A DNA stretch of 61,330 bases from Bacteroidota bacterium (GTDB taxonomy: Bacteria; Bacteroidota; Bacteroidia; Flavobacteriales; Weeksellaceae), in the NCBI GenBank assembly GCA_023458415.1, contig JAEWZO010000049.1, forward strand, positions 1 through 61,330, given 5' to 3'. Shown piece after piece: positions 50,029 to 58,569 of this stretch; within the stretch, counting starts at the first letter, position 1, and each line of letters begins with the position of its first letter. The position numbers and the translations under genes were made by a program. The notes under the pieces are model-generated. The model was not told the DNA's origin and made no database searches. It worked only from the letters and a program-made list of their open reading frames with translations.

Positions 50029-50700
50029 TTACATCGCGGTATAACCACCATCTACGTTCAGAACAGTACCTGTAACATAAGAAGACGAATCTGAAGCGAG
50101 CCACAAATGGCTTCTGCAACTTCTTCGGCCTGCGCAAATCTTCCAAGCATGCTTAGTTTTTTAGCATACTCTACCGGATCAAAATTAAACTGTTTCAATG
50201 CGCCCTGCAACATTGGTGTGTCAATTGCGCCCGGAGCAACAGAATTAATACGGATATTGTGCGGAGAATAATCCATCGCCGCAGATTTTGTAAGTCCGAT
50301 TACCGCATGTTTTGCTGCAATATAAGCCGGAATTCCCGGTTGTGGACGAATTCCGCTCACAGATGAAGTATTGATGATGGAACCTCCGTATCTTTGCGCC
50401 ATCATTTGCTGAAGCTCGTATGTAAGGCAAAGTGCAACGCCTTTCAAATCGATGGACATTAATCTGTCCCAATAGGCTTCATCGAAATCGGCACATCCGC
50501 AGAATTGGAGACATCGGTTTTTACAAAACTGCATTCGCCTCCTTCTGCTTTAATTTGTTGGTTTGCTCCATTCCTTTTTCTTCATTGAAATCGGCAATGA
50601 CCACTTTGGCGCCTTCTCTTGCAAAAAGTTCCGCAGTTTTTGCGCCCATACCCATTGCGCCACCGGTGACGATATCGACTTTATCCTGTAATCTTCCCAT
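50029..50700 (-). pseudogene. Decayed short-chain dehydrogenase/reductase (SDR, FabG-like) gene
   Basis: Pieces of one SDR are found in several frames. The ATG at 50700 opens MGRLQDKVDIVTGGAMGMGA, the NADP-binding motif, but this frame stops at 50521. Restoring one A in the AAA run at about 50549-50551 continues the protein (KAEGGECSFVKTDVSNSADV). About 25-30 codons, including the N-N-A-G region, are then missing near 50470-50490. The frame 50534-50058 holds the catalytic NTSSVSG and Y-I-A-A-K parts. A last shift near 50105-50110 leads to WLASDSSSYVTGTVLNVDGGYTAM. With at least three lesions it cannot be functional. Confidence 0.85.
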
Positions 50701-50794
50701 AAGAATTGATTTTATTTATTCTTTTAAAGTTATGAAGAATAAAGTGATAGAAAAAATTATCAAGTGATTATTCCCCTAAAAATGAGAAGAATCA

Positions 50795-51808
50795 TCAGGA
50801 GGTGCGTTCCAGAATTTTTTGATTGATTTTTCTGATGAGTTCCGGACCTTCATAAATAAATCCGGTATACAGCTGAATTAAACTTGCACCGGCTTCAAGC
50901 TTTTCAATGGCGTCTTCGGCCGTGTGAATTCCACCTACACCGATAATAGGAAATGCTTTGCCACTTTTTTCTGACAGAAAACGGATCACCTCTGTAGAGC
51001 GTTTTGTCAGCGGTTTTCCGGAAAGTCCGCCAGTTTCCTTTTTATTCTCGGATTTTAAACCTTCGCGGGAAAGCGTGGTATTGGTAGCAATAATGCCCGC
51101 AATTTTTGTTTCTTTCACAATGTCAATAATATCGAGAAGTTGTTCATCGGATAAATCGGGCGCGATTTTCAGAAGAATTGGTTTCGGCTTTTCTTTTTTT
51201 GAATTGAGTTGCTGAAGCTCACCTAAAAGTTTAGTTAAAGGTTCCTTGTCTTGCAGTTCTCTAAGGTTTGGAGTGTTCGGTGAGGAAACATTTACTACAA
51301 AATAATCTACATAATCGAAAAGTTTTTCGAAGCAGATGATGTAATCGTCAACGGCATTTTCGTTGGGTGTTACTTTATTTTTTCCAATGTTTCCGCCAAT
51401 CAGAACTCCTTTTTTGTTTTTCTTTAAGCGCTCCACTGCAGCGTCTACTCCTTCATTATTGAAACCCATTCTGTTGATAATTCCGGAATCTTCAATCAAT
51501 CTGAACAAACGTTTTTTATCGTTTCCGGGTTGCGCTTTCGGTGTTAAAGTTCCGATCTCCACAAAACCAAAACCCAAATCTGAAAATTCCTGAAAAGCAA
51601 CCGCATTTTTGTCCAGTCCTGCCGCCAAACCAACCGGATTTTTAAATTTTATTCCGAAAACTTCGCGTTCCAAACGTTTATCTTCAATAGGTTTCGGCAG
51701 GAATACTTTTCCAAGTGAACCAAAATTTTTCAGTAAAGAAAATGTGAGATGATGTGCTTTTTCGGGATCGAGGCGGAACAGATATGGCCGCAGAATGCTT
51801 TTGTACAT
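50795..51808 (-). CDS. pyrD: Dihydroorotate dehydrogenase (quinone), class 2
   Basis: A 337-aa membrane-associated enzyme oxidising dihydroorotate to orotate with quinone as acceptor, in pyrimidine synthesis. The N-terminal helix (about 1-35) is the class 2 membrane-binding part. Substrate and FMN motifs are GLAAGLDKN, INRMGFNNEG, VNVSSPNTPNLR (with the catalytic serine) and IIATNTT. It is separated from the pseudogene by 94 bases without clear features and has a TAATTTTG box upstream. Confidence 0.95.
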   Translation of the reverse strand: MYKSILRPYLFRLDPEKAHHLTFSLLKNFGSLGKVFLPKPIEDKRLEREVFGIKFKNPVGLAAGLDKNAVAFQEFSDLGFGFVEIGTLTPKAQPGNDKKRLFRLIEDSGIINRMGFNNEGVDAAVERLKKNKKGVLIGGNIGKNKVTPNENAVDDYIICFEKLFDYVDYFVVNVSSPNTPNLRELQDKEPLTKLLGELQQLNSKKEKPKPILLKIAPDLSDEQLLDIIDIVKETKIAGIIATNTTLSREGLKSENKKETGGLSGKPLTKRSTEVIRFLSEKSGKAFPIIGVGGIHTAEDAIEKLEAGASLIQLYTGFIYEGPELIRKINQKILERTS

Positions 51809-51825
51809 GGGAGATTATTGTCCCC

Positions 51826-51833
51826 CAAAATTA
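51826..51833 (-). promoter_or_regulatory. -7 promoter box (TAATTTTG) for pyrD
   Basis: An exact minus-strand TAnnTTTG match, 17 bases before the pyrD ATG. Confidence 0.65.
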
Positions 51834-51945
51834 CGGAAATTTCTCCTTGAATTGAAAAGTTAATAAAATATTAAAAAACCTTAATAAAATGTTAAAAACG
51901 GCATGAAAGTTTCATGGAAAAATGTAAGTAAAATCTAATACAATA

Positions 51946-52845
51946 ATGAAACAATTCCTTTCTTTCGCTCTGTTCATCGTAAGTATCGCTACTTTTTGCC
52001 AATCCGCAACACCGTTCGCATTCCTGAAGCGCAGTACAGACAGCACACAGATTTTTAAGGCTACTGTTGCAGGACAGCCGGCTACTTTTTTTATACAAGC
52101 AAATGAAATTCTTGAGTGTAAATCTTACGAGTATTATGTGGACGGTTATTACTTTTATAACAAATACCGGGAGAAAATTCCGTTAACGGGCATTTATTCA
52201 GCCGGAGATCTGTATCTGTATCATTTTAAGTCGGAGAGAGACGCACACCGCTACCGCTGGGCTGTTATTCCGTCGCTGGTTCTGGTGTCAGACAGTATTG
52301 CGAAAGCGTCCGGTGCTGTAGAAATTATCGGTTTCAGAGTTAATCATTACTCGGAGAAGCAGAAATATCCGCTTGATGGGCATTTTGAAAAGAATTCGAA
52401 TAAACAAAAGGCGCAGCTTTTCACTAAGAACAGCAGTATCTTTAGAAATAATGAACGTTTACTTTTGCCAGGTGGAAGGGAGTACTTAATTTCCGATCTA
52501 TACACAGTTGCCAGAGGAAATGAGCTGCTTTCCGTAGGAATTGGAAAAGATGAAAACCGAATAGTTCTGAAATTCAATCATCCTTCCAACGAAAATTTTT
52601 GTGGAATGTGCGGTGCAGACGGTAACGAAATCGGTTATCAAACATTAACCTTTGATAAAAACTGGAATTTCCAAAAAGTTGATTCATTTTATATCACCAG
52701 CTGTTACAGAAGTCTGGAAAATATTCAGCTCTCATCAAAAAATGAGAATCTTTTAGTACATCATGTAAAAGATTCAAACGGCAAAATCGAGCGGGTAACG
52801 GTTAATTTAGATCAGTCTTTTATCACGAAGGAAACTGTGCGTTAA
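51946..52845 (+). CDS. Exported protein of unknown function
   Basis: A 299-aa protein with a signal peptide (residues 1-19, ending FCQS). The mature part is rich in Tyr, Lys and Ser, probably mostly beta-strand, with one C-terminal motif NFCGMCGADGNE and a later cysteine in ITSCYRSL; the C-x-x-C could bind metal or form a disulfide. No known domain is recognised. It stands alone between pyrD (divergent) and glyQS. Confidence 0.7.
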   Translation: MKQFLSFALFIVSIATFCQSATPFAFLKRSTDSTQIFKATVAGQPATFFIQANEILECKSYEYYVDGYYFYNKYREKIPLTGIYSAGDLYLYHFKSERDAHRYRWAVIPSLVLVSDSIAKASGAVEIIGFRVNHYSEKQKYPLDGHFEKNSNKQKAQLFTKNSSIFRNNERLLLPGGREYLISDLYTVARGNELLSVGIGKDENRIVLKFNHPSNENFCGMCGADGNEIGYQTLTFDKNWNFQKVDSFYITSCYRSLENIQLSSKNENLLVHHVKDSNGKIERVTVNLDQSFITKETVR

Positions 52846-52884
52846 ACTTTCGCCAGAACAGTCTTTAAATTCAGGACAAATCAG

Positions 52885-52892
52885 TATTTTTG
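52885..52892 (+). promoter_or_regulatory. -7 promoter box (TATTTTTG) for glyQS
   Basis: An exact TAnnTTTG match, 19 bases before the ATG at 52912. Confidence 0.65.
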
Positions 52893-52911
52893 CACTTCAA
52901 ATCAAGATTTT

Positions 52912-54453
52912 ATGGCAAAGCAGGAAGATGTTTTCAAAAATGTGGTTTCCCACGCAAAAGAATATGGTTTTATTTTCCCAAGTTCCGAGATTTATGACGG
53001 ACTTTCGGCAGTGTACGACTACGGACAGAATGGTGCTGAACTGAAAAACAACATCAAACAATACTGGTGGAAAGCAATGGTGCAGCTGAACGAGAATATC
53101 GTCGGTATCGATTCCGCAATTCTGATGCACCCAACCACCTGGAAAGCTTCCGGCCACGTTGATGCCTTCAACGATCCTTTGATTGATAACAAAGATTCCA
53201 AAAAACGTTTCCGCGCAGATGTTCTTATTGAAGATTACTGCGCAAAACTGGAAGATAAAGCACAGAAAGAAATCGACAAAGCTGCCAAGAGATTTGGTGA
53301 CGCGTTTGACAAAGAACAGTTCGAGACAACGAATCCGCGCGTGATGGAATACCGCGAAAAGCAGAAAACTATCCTTTCGAGAATGGCAAAATCTCTGGAA
53401 ACTGAAAATCTTGCCGATGTAAAAGCGCTGATTGAAGAACTGGAAATCGCTGATCCGGATACAGGTTCTAAAAACTGGACCGATGTTCGTCAGTTCAACC
53501 TGATGTTCGGGACAAAACTGGGCGCTTCAGCCGAAAACGCAACCGACCTTTATCTTCGTCCGGAAACAGCGCAGGGAATTTTCGTGAACTTTCTGAATGT
53601 ACAGAAAACATCAAGACATAAACTTCCTTTTGGAATTGCACAAATCGGAAAAGCATTTAGAAATGAGATTGTTGCAAGACAATTTATCTTCAGAATGCGC
53701 GAGTTTGAACAGATGGAAATGCAGTTTTTTGTGCCGCCCGGAACAGAACTGAAATTCTACGAAGAATGGAAGCATAAGCGCCTCAACTGGCATTTGGCAT
53801 TAGGTTTGGGCGAGGAAAATTATAAGTTCCACGATCACGAAAAACTGGCGCATTACGCGAATGCCGCTGCGGATATTGAGTTTAAATTTCCGTTTGGCTT
53901 CAAGGAGCTGGAAGGAATTCACTCCCGCACCGATTTCGATTTGGGTGCACACGAAAAGTATTCAGGAAGAAAACTTCAGTATTTCGATCCGGAAAGAAAT
54001 GAAAATTATGTTCCGTACGTGGTGGAAACCTCCATCGGTTTGGACAGACTTTTCCTTGCATTAATGTCTCATTGTCTTAAAAATGAAACACTGGAAGACG
54101 GTTCCGAAAGAACTGTACTATCACTTCCACCGGCGTTGGCTCCGGTAAAAGCGGCAATTTTGCCTTTGGTGAAAAAAGACGGCCTTCCGGAAATGGCGAA
54201 CAAAATCTACGATGATCTGAAATACGATTTCAACGTATATTATGAGGAAAAAGATGCGATTGGAAAACGTTACAGAAGAATGGATGCCATCGGAACACCT
54301 TTCTGCATTACGGTTGACCACGATTCTCTGAATGACAACACCGTAACTTTAAGAGAAAGAGATACGATGAAACAGGAAAGAGTTGCGGTTTCAGATTTGA
54401 GACGGATTATTGACGAAAAAGTAAACTTCCGAACGCTGCTTTCGAAGATTTAG
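52912..54453 (+). CDS. glyS: Glycyl-tRNA synthetase, alpha2 type
   Basis: A 513-aa class II aminoacyl-tRNA synthetase charging tRNA(Gly); it is the single-chain dimeric type, not the alpha2beta2 enzyme of most Proteobacteria. Class II motif 2 is seen in IGKAFRNEIVARQFIFRMREFEQMEMQFF and motif 3 in ETSIGLDRLFLALM. The C-terminal anticodon-binding domain starts near LPPALAPVKAAILPL. It is monocistronic with a terminator after it. Confidence 0.95.
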   Translation: MAKQEDVFKNVVSHAKEYGFIFPSSEIYDGLSAVYDYGQNGAELKNNIKQYWWKAMVQLNENIVGIDSAILMHPTTWKASGHVDAFNDPLIDNKDSKKRFRADVLIEDYCAKLEDKAQKEIDKAAKRFGDAFDKEQFETTNPRVMEYREKQKTILSRMAKSLETENLADVKALIEELEIADPDTGSKNWTDVRQFNLMFGTKLGASAENATDLYLRPETAQGIFVNFLNVQKTSRHKLPFGIAQIGKAFRNEIVARQFIFRMREFEQMEMQFFVPPGTELKFYEEWKHKRLNWHLALGLGEENYKFHDHEKLAHYANAAADIEFKFPFGFKELEGIHSRTDFDLGAHEKYSGRKLQYFDPERNENYVPYVVETSIGLDRLFLALMSHCLKNETLEDGSERTVLSLPPALAPVKAAILPLVKKDGLPEMANKIYDDLKYDFNVYYEEKDAIGKRYRRMDAIGTPFCITVDHDSLNDNTVTLRERDTMKQERVAVSDLRRIIDEKVNFRTLLSKI

Positions 54454-54463
54454 TATAAATATT

Positions 54464-54491
54464 AAGTCCCGTTTTCAGCGGGACTTTTTTA
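54464..54491 (+). terminator. Intrinsic terminator of the glycyl-tRNA synthetase gene
   Basis: The stem AAGTCCCG (54464-54471) with CGGGACTT (54479-54486) has a 7-base loop and is followed by a T run. Confidence 0.88.
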
Positions 54492-54492
54492 T

Positions 54493-54500
54493 TACATTTG
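54493..54500 (+). promoter_or_regulatory. -7 promoter box (TACATTTG) for the serine hydrolase gene
   Basis: An exact TAnnTTTG match, 16 bases before the GTG start at 54517. Confidence 0.6.
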
Positions 54501-54516
54501 TTTAAACAGATTTTGG

Positions 54517-55647
54517 GTGAAAAAGTTTTTCAGAATTTTCTTTCTTGCACTTGCTGCGTTGGTCGCACTAACTTATGCTACCGGATACGACTATCTTTTT
54601 AAAGCGGTTTCCAAGACCTATCTTCGAGGTGAAACTGGGGCGAATATCAATGACGGCGAGTTATTCAGTTCTAATAAAATCGCCTCAACTCAACCAAGAC
54701 CGTGGCCAAAAGACAGTATGTATAACAAACAGACGCTTTCTGCTGCGCTTGCTGATAATCTGACTAAAACCAATACCGCTGCATTCCTGGTTGTAAAAAA
54801 CGGAAAACTTCTGCATGAAGAATATTGGGGCGGATATTCGGAAAACCGCGCCACCAACTCTTTTTCCATGGCCAAAGCAGTAACTGTTCTGCTGCTAGGA
54901 AAGGCAATTGAAGAGGGAAAAATTAAATCTGACACACAATTGTTTTCTGATTTTTTCCCCAACTTCAAGGAAACGGAAGGTAAGTCGCTTACGTTGGAGA
55001 ATCTGGCCAAAATGGAATCGGGATTGGATTGGGATGAAAATTATAAAAACCCTTTCCTCAGAACCGCCGCAGCTTATTACGGCCCTTACGTGGCAAAAAC
55101 AGTTTTCACTGCCGATTTTAAACAGAAACCCGGAACCGCGTTCGAATATCAAAGTGGTTCGACGCAGCTTTTAGGATTTGCTGTGCGAAACGCAACCGGC
55201 TCATCTTTAGCAAATTACGCAACTCATAAAATTTGGAAACCATTGGGAATGACGAATACCGCACAGTGGACTACCGATGATTTCGGTGTTGAAAAAGCTT
55301 TCTGCTGTATTCATTCTGTGCCGAAAGTTTTTGCAAAGTTAGGACAACTGTTTCTGGATAACGGAAAAGTAGATAGTCTGCAATATTTCAATCCGGAATT
55401 TATCGAGAAAATGAGAACGCCAACTGCACTTTCCAAAGGCGCATACGGAATGGGACTCTGGATTAACAATGATGCGCCGGTAAAACATTATTATTTTTGG
55501 GGACTTTATGGGCAGTATATTATCGTAGTTCCTGAAAAACAAATGGTTATCGTAAGAACAGGCAGCTATAAAGATCAGCCTGAAGATGCCAAAGGAAGAC
55601 CGCAACAGGTAGAGTTTATTGTAAATGAGTCTGTTAAAAATTTCTGA
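54517..55647 (+). CDS. Beta-lactamase-family serine hydrolase
   Basis: A 376-aa exported or membrane-anchored protein (hydrophobic residues about 5-22). The class C beta-lactamase/esterase fold is marked by the nucleophile motif S117-MA-K120, the Y211-Q-S motif in FEYQSGSTQLLG, and a C-terminal WGLYGQYIIVVPEKQMVIV strand. True beta-lactamase activity is not implied; many members are esterases or peptidases. The start is GTG at 54517, 16 bases after its promoter box. Confidence 0.85.
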   Translation: MKKFFRIFFLALAALVALTYATGYDYLFKAVSKTYLRGETGANINDGELFSSNKIASTQPRPWPKDSMYNKQTLSAALADNLTKTNTAAFLVVKNGKLLHEEYWGGYSENRATNSFSMAKAVTVLLLGKAIEEGKIKSDTQLFSDFFPNFKETEGKSLTLENLAKMESGLDWDENYKNPFLRTAAAYYGPYVAKTVFTADFKQKPGTAFEYQSGSTQLLGFAVRNATGSSLANYATHKIWKPLGMTNTAQWTTDDFGVEKAFCCIHSVPKVFAKLGQLFLDNGKVDSLQYFNPEFIEKMRTPTALSKGAYGMGLWINNDAPVKHYYFWGLYGQYIIVVPEKQMVIVRTGSYKDQPEDAKGRPQQVEFIVNESVKNF

Positions 55648-55681
55648 AGCAAAGAACTGAAGTCAAACGGTTTATTATCCT

Positions 55682-55689
55682 TAAATTTG
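55682..55689 (+). promoter_or_regulatory. -7 promoter box (TAAATTTG) for sufS
   Basis: An exact TAnnTTTG match, 20 bases before the sufS ATG. Confidence 0.65.
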
Positions 55690-55709
55690 ACGCGTTCTAA
55701 ATAAGTATC

Positions 55710-56936
55710 ATGTTCGATATTCAAAATATACGCAGCCAGTTTCCCATTCTCAACGAATTCGTCAACGGTAAGCCATTGGTTTATCTGGACAATGCGGCAA
55801 CTTCGCAAAAGCCTTTGGCTGTGATGAATGCGTGGGAAAAATACTATACCGAAATCAACGCTAATGTTCACCGCGGAATTCACACATTGAGCCAATTAGC
55901 TACAGAGGAAATGGAACTTTCCCGAAGAAAAATTCAGAAATTCATTAATGCAAAAAATGATTTTGAGGTTATTTTTACCAAAGGAACGACCGAGGGTATT
56001 AACCTGATTGCATACTCACTGGGCAATTCGAACATGCTGAAAGAAGGTGATGAAATCATAATTTCATACCTGGAACATCATTCCAATATCGTCCCATGGC
56101 AAAAGCTTTGCGAAAGAATCGGTGCTAAACTAAAGGTGATCCCGATAGACGAAAACGGGATTTTGCAGTTGGATTTTCTGGACGATCATCTTAGCGAGAA
56201 AACAAAAATTGTCTCTGTAAATCAAGTTTCGAACGCTTTAGGGATAGTAAATCCTGTTGATGAAATTATTTCAACAACAAGAAAAAATTCACCTGCAATC
56301 ATTGTGATCGACGGAGCACAGTCTGCGCCGCATTTCAAAATAGACGTTCAGCAGATGGACTGCGATTTTTTCGTTTTTTCCGGACATAAAATGTATGCAC
56401 CAATGGGAACAGGCATTTTATACGGAAAGGAGGAAATCCTGAGAAAAATTCAGCCTTTTCATGGTGGTGGTGAGATGATTGCCACTTGTTCTTTCGAGAA
56501 AACCACCTATGCAGATTTGCCTTTTAAGTTTGAAGCCGGAACGCCGAATGTAGGTGGAAATATTGCTTTGGGAGCTGCCGTGGATTTTATCAAAAATATT
56601 GGTCATCAAAACATTCAGCAGCACGAAAATGCTTTATTGAATTACGCCCAGGAAAAACTACTGGAAATTGAAGGATTAAAAATATACGGTGAAAAAGCAC
56701 ACAGAACCGGAGTTGCTTCATTCAATCTGCAAGGTGTGGGGATTTCTTCCGATGTTGGGATGATTCTGGACAAACTGGGAATCGCTGTAAGAACCGGCCA
56801 TCACTGCACACAACCGATTATGAAATTTTTCAATATCGCAGGAACAGTTCGCGCGAGTTTTTCGGTTTATAACACTTTTGAAGAAATAGATATTCTGGCC
56901 GAAGGTGTGAAGAAAGCACAACGAATGCTTGCTTAA
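55710..56936 (+). CDS. sufS: Cysteine desulfurase SufS (group II)
   Basis: A 408-aa PLP enzyme that takes sulfur from cysteine for the Suf system. The PLP lysine is K227 in FSGHKMYAPMG. The active-site cysteine is C366 in RTGHHCTQPIM, in the short loop typical of SufS rather than IscS. Other motifs are LDNAATSQKP and ANVHRGIHTLS. It stands alone, about 14 kb from sufABCD and 22 kb from sufE. Its stop codon TAA shares the palindrome TTAA with the convergent bcp stop. Confidence 0.95.
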   Translation: MFDIQNIRSQFPILNEFVNGKPLVYLDNAATSQKPLAVMNAWEKYYTEINANVHRGIHTLSQLATEEMELSRRKIQKFINAKNDFEVIFTKGTTEGINLIAYSLGNSNMLKEGDEIIISYLEHHSNIVPWQKLCERIGAKLKVIPIDENGILQLDFLDDHLSEKTKIVSVNQVSNALGIVNPVDEIISTTRKNSPAIIVIDGAQSAPHFKIDVQQMDCDFFVFSGHKMYAPMGTGILYGKEEILRKIQPFHGGGEMIATCSFEKTTYADLPFKFEAGTPNVGGNIALGAAVDFIKNIGHQNIQQHENALLNYAQEKLLEIEGLKIYGEKAHRTGVASFNLQGVGISSDVGMILDKLGIAVRTGHHCTQPIMKFFNIAGTVRASFSVYNTFEEIDILAEGVKKAQRMLA

Positions 56937-57385
56937 GCTTCCTCCAGAATTTGTTTTGCGGCTTCTTTGGATTTTACTTTTTCGATTACTCGGACGCATT
57001 TCCCTTTTTCATCAAATAAGAAGGTCGTCCGCACGATTCCCATATAGGTTTTTCCGAAAGTTTTCTTTTGTTGCCAAACGCCAAATTTTTCGATGATGTC
57101 GCGGTTTTCATCAGCAAGAAGATCATATTTAAATCCGTGTTTATCATGAAACTTTTTCTGTTTTTGGACAGAGTCGCCGCTAACTCCGATGAGTTGAAAT
57201 CCTGCTTTTTTCAGCGCTGAGAAATTGTCGCTGAGGTTACACGCTTCCACGGTGCAGGTCGGTGTACTTGCCTGCGGATAAAAGAAAACCACTAGTTTCT
57301 TCCCCAGAAATGAAGAAGAATGAACGGTTTTTCCATCCTGATTTATACTTTCGAATTCGGGTAATTGATCGCCAACTTTCAGCAT
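56933..57385 (-). CDS. bcp: Thioredoxin-dependent peroxiredoxin Bcp/PrxQ
   Basis: A 150-aa thiol peroxidase. The active-site region FFYPQASTPTCTVEACNL carries the peroxidatic C44 and the resolving C49, five residues apart as in PrxQ-type enzymes. It reduces hydrogen and organic peroxides in the cytosol. It is convergent with sufS (stop codons share TTAA) and divergent from nth, whose promoter box lies just beside its own. Confidence 0.94.
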   Translation of the reverse strand: MLKVGDQLPEFESINQDGKTVHSSSFLGKKLVVFFYPQASTPTCTVEACNLSDNFSALKKAGFQLIGVSGDSVQKQKKFHDKHGFKYDLLADENRDIIEKFGVWQQKKTFGKTYMGIVRTTFLFDEKGKCVRVIEKVKSKEAAKQILEEA

Positions 57386-57390
57386 TTTCT

Positions 57391-57398
57391 TATTTTTG
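57391..57398 (+). promoter_or_regulatory. -7 promoter box (TATTTTTG) for nth
   Basis: An exact TAnnTTTG match, 19 bases before the nth ATG at 57418. It lies 3 bases from, and points towards, the bcp box. Confidence 0.6.
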
Positions 57399-57401
57399 TT
57401 T

Positions 57402-57409
57402 CAAAGATA
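57402..57409 (-). promoter_or_regulatory. -7 promoter box (TATCTTTG) for bcp
   Basis: An exact minus-strand match, 16 bases before the bcp ATG at 57385. It lies inside the probable nth leader. Confidence 0.6.
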
Positions 57410-57417
57410 GCCCGAAA

Positions 57418-58047
57418 ATGACCAAAAAACAAAGAGCACAAACGGTAATGCATGAGTTGGAAAAACTCTATCCCGAAACACCAATTCCTTTGGACCATCA
57501 CGATCCGTTTACGCTTTTGGTGGCCGTTGCTCTTTCTGCTCAAACCACGGATAAAAAAGTAAATCAGATTACACCAAAACTTTTCGAAGCGGCTCCAACA
57601 TCGGAAAAAATGGCGGCACTACAGGTAGAGGAAATTAAAGAGCTGATTAAAGAAATTGGACTGAGCAATCAGAAAGCCAAGAATCTTAAAAGAATGTCGG
57701 AAATTCTGGTGGAAAAACATAACGGAATTGTTCCGCAAACTTTTGAGGAACTTGAGGAACTTCCGGGAGTTGGCCATAAAACAGCAAGCGTTGTGATGAG
57801 CCAGGCGTTTGGGGTTCCGGCTTTTCCGGTGGATACTCACATTCACCGTTTAATGAAGCAATGGAAACTTACCGAAGGAAAAAATGTAGTTCAAACGGAA
57901 AACGACGCCAAGAAACTTTTTCCAAAAGAAACCTGGAACAGGCTGCATCTGCAGATTATTTTCTATGGACGTGAATATTCCCCGGCGAGAGGAAAGAAAG
58001 ATTCAGATTTTATTACGAAAATGCTTTTTGAAAAAAATAAAGATTAG
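57418..58047 (+). CDS. nth: Endonuclease III (DNA glycosylase/AP lyase) without Fe-S cysteines
   Basis: A 209-aa base-excision repair enzyme removing oxidised pyrimidines. The helix-hairpin-helix ELPGVGHKTASVV contains catalytic K121, and D139 in VDTHIHRL is the second catalytic residue, at positions equivalent to K120 and D138 of E. coli. The usual four C-terminal cysteines of the 4Fe-4S cluster are missing: the first position is S188 (REYSPARG) and the protein has no cysteine at all. The long frame from 57262 reaches into bcp on the other strand, so the ATG at 57418 was chosen. Confidence 0.92.
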   Translation: MTKKQRAQTVMHELEKLYPETPIPLDHHDPFTLLVAVALSAQTTDKKVNQITPKLFEAAPTSEKMAALQVEEIKELIKEIGLSNQKAKNLKRMSEILVEKHNGIVPQTFEELEELPGVGHKTASVVMSQAFGVPAFPVDTHIHRLMKQWKLTEGKNVVQTENDAKKLFPKETWNRLHLQIIFYGREYSPARGKKDSDFITKMLFEKNKD

Positions 58048-58397
58048 GAAATCAGGTTCTGAACTTTTTCAACAAGTTCATCAATCTCGAAAGGTTTTTT
58101 CAGAATATCATCGGCGCCTACGCTGTTGCCGATATTCACCACATCAGCATGAGCAGACATCATAATTACTTTAATGTCTTTAGTGATGGGATTATTTTTC
58201 ACTTCTTTGGTTAGCGTTCTGCCGTCGTAACCGGCCATCATTAAATCGGTAATGATAAGAGTGGGTTTTTCCTCTTCGATGATTTCTCCGAATTTCAGAG
58301 GATCTATACAGGAAGTTACATCGTAACCTTCGGAAACCAGAATATTTTCAACCAGTTTACAGATTTCTCTGTTATCATCCACTACAAGTATTTCCAT
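58044..58397 (-). CDS. Single-domain response regulator (CheY-like receiver)
   Basis: A 117-aa receiver domain without an output domain. D7/D8 (VVDDN), the phospho-acceptor D51 (IITDLMMAGYDG), the S in IMMSAHA and K in LKKPF are all in place. It probably passes phosphate to another protein or binds a partner. It overlaps the nth stop by 4 bases in convergent orientation. No kinase gene is adjacent. Confidence 0.9.
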   Translation of the reverse strand: MEILVVDDNREICKLVENILVSEGYDVTSCIDPLKFGEIIEEEKPTLIITDLMMAGYDGRTLTKEVKNNPITKDIKVIMMSAHADVVNIGNSVGADDILKKPFEIDELVEKVQNLIS

Positions 58398-58569
58398 AAA
58401 GCAGTTATAGTTTTTTTAAGAAAAATACAGAAACCGCTCGCTCCTAAACTTCTCTTTTATGAAATTCTGACTTACAAAATTTCATTCCTTGATATATTCG
58501 GTGAAATTAGAAAAACTGTAAGGGCAACAATTATATAATATTGGGATAATGTTTTATTTTGATGGGATT

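Noticed and set aside
50058..50534. Intact short SDR gene
   Set aside because: Lacks the NADP-binding N-terminus and the normal C-terminus, which are both found in other frames nearby; it is a piece of a pseudogene.
57262..57417. N-terminal extension of nth into the bcp gene
   Set aside because: Antisense to conserved bcp sequence; the ATG at 57418 follows an nth promoter box and gives the normal length.
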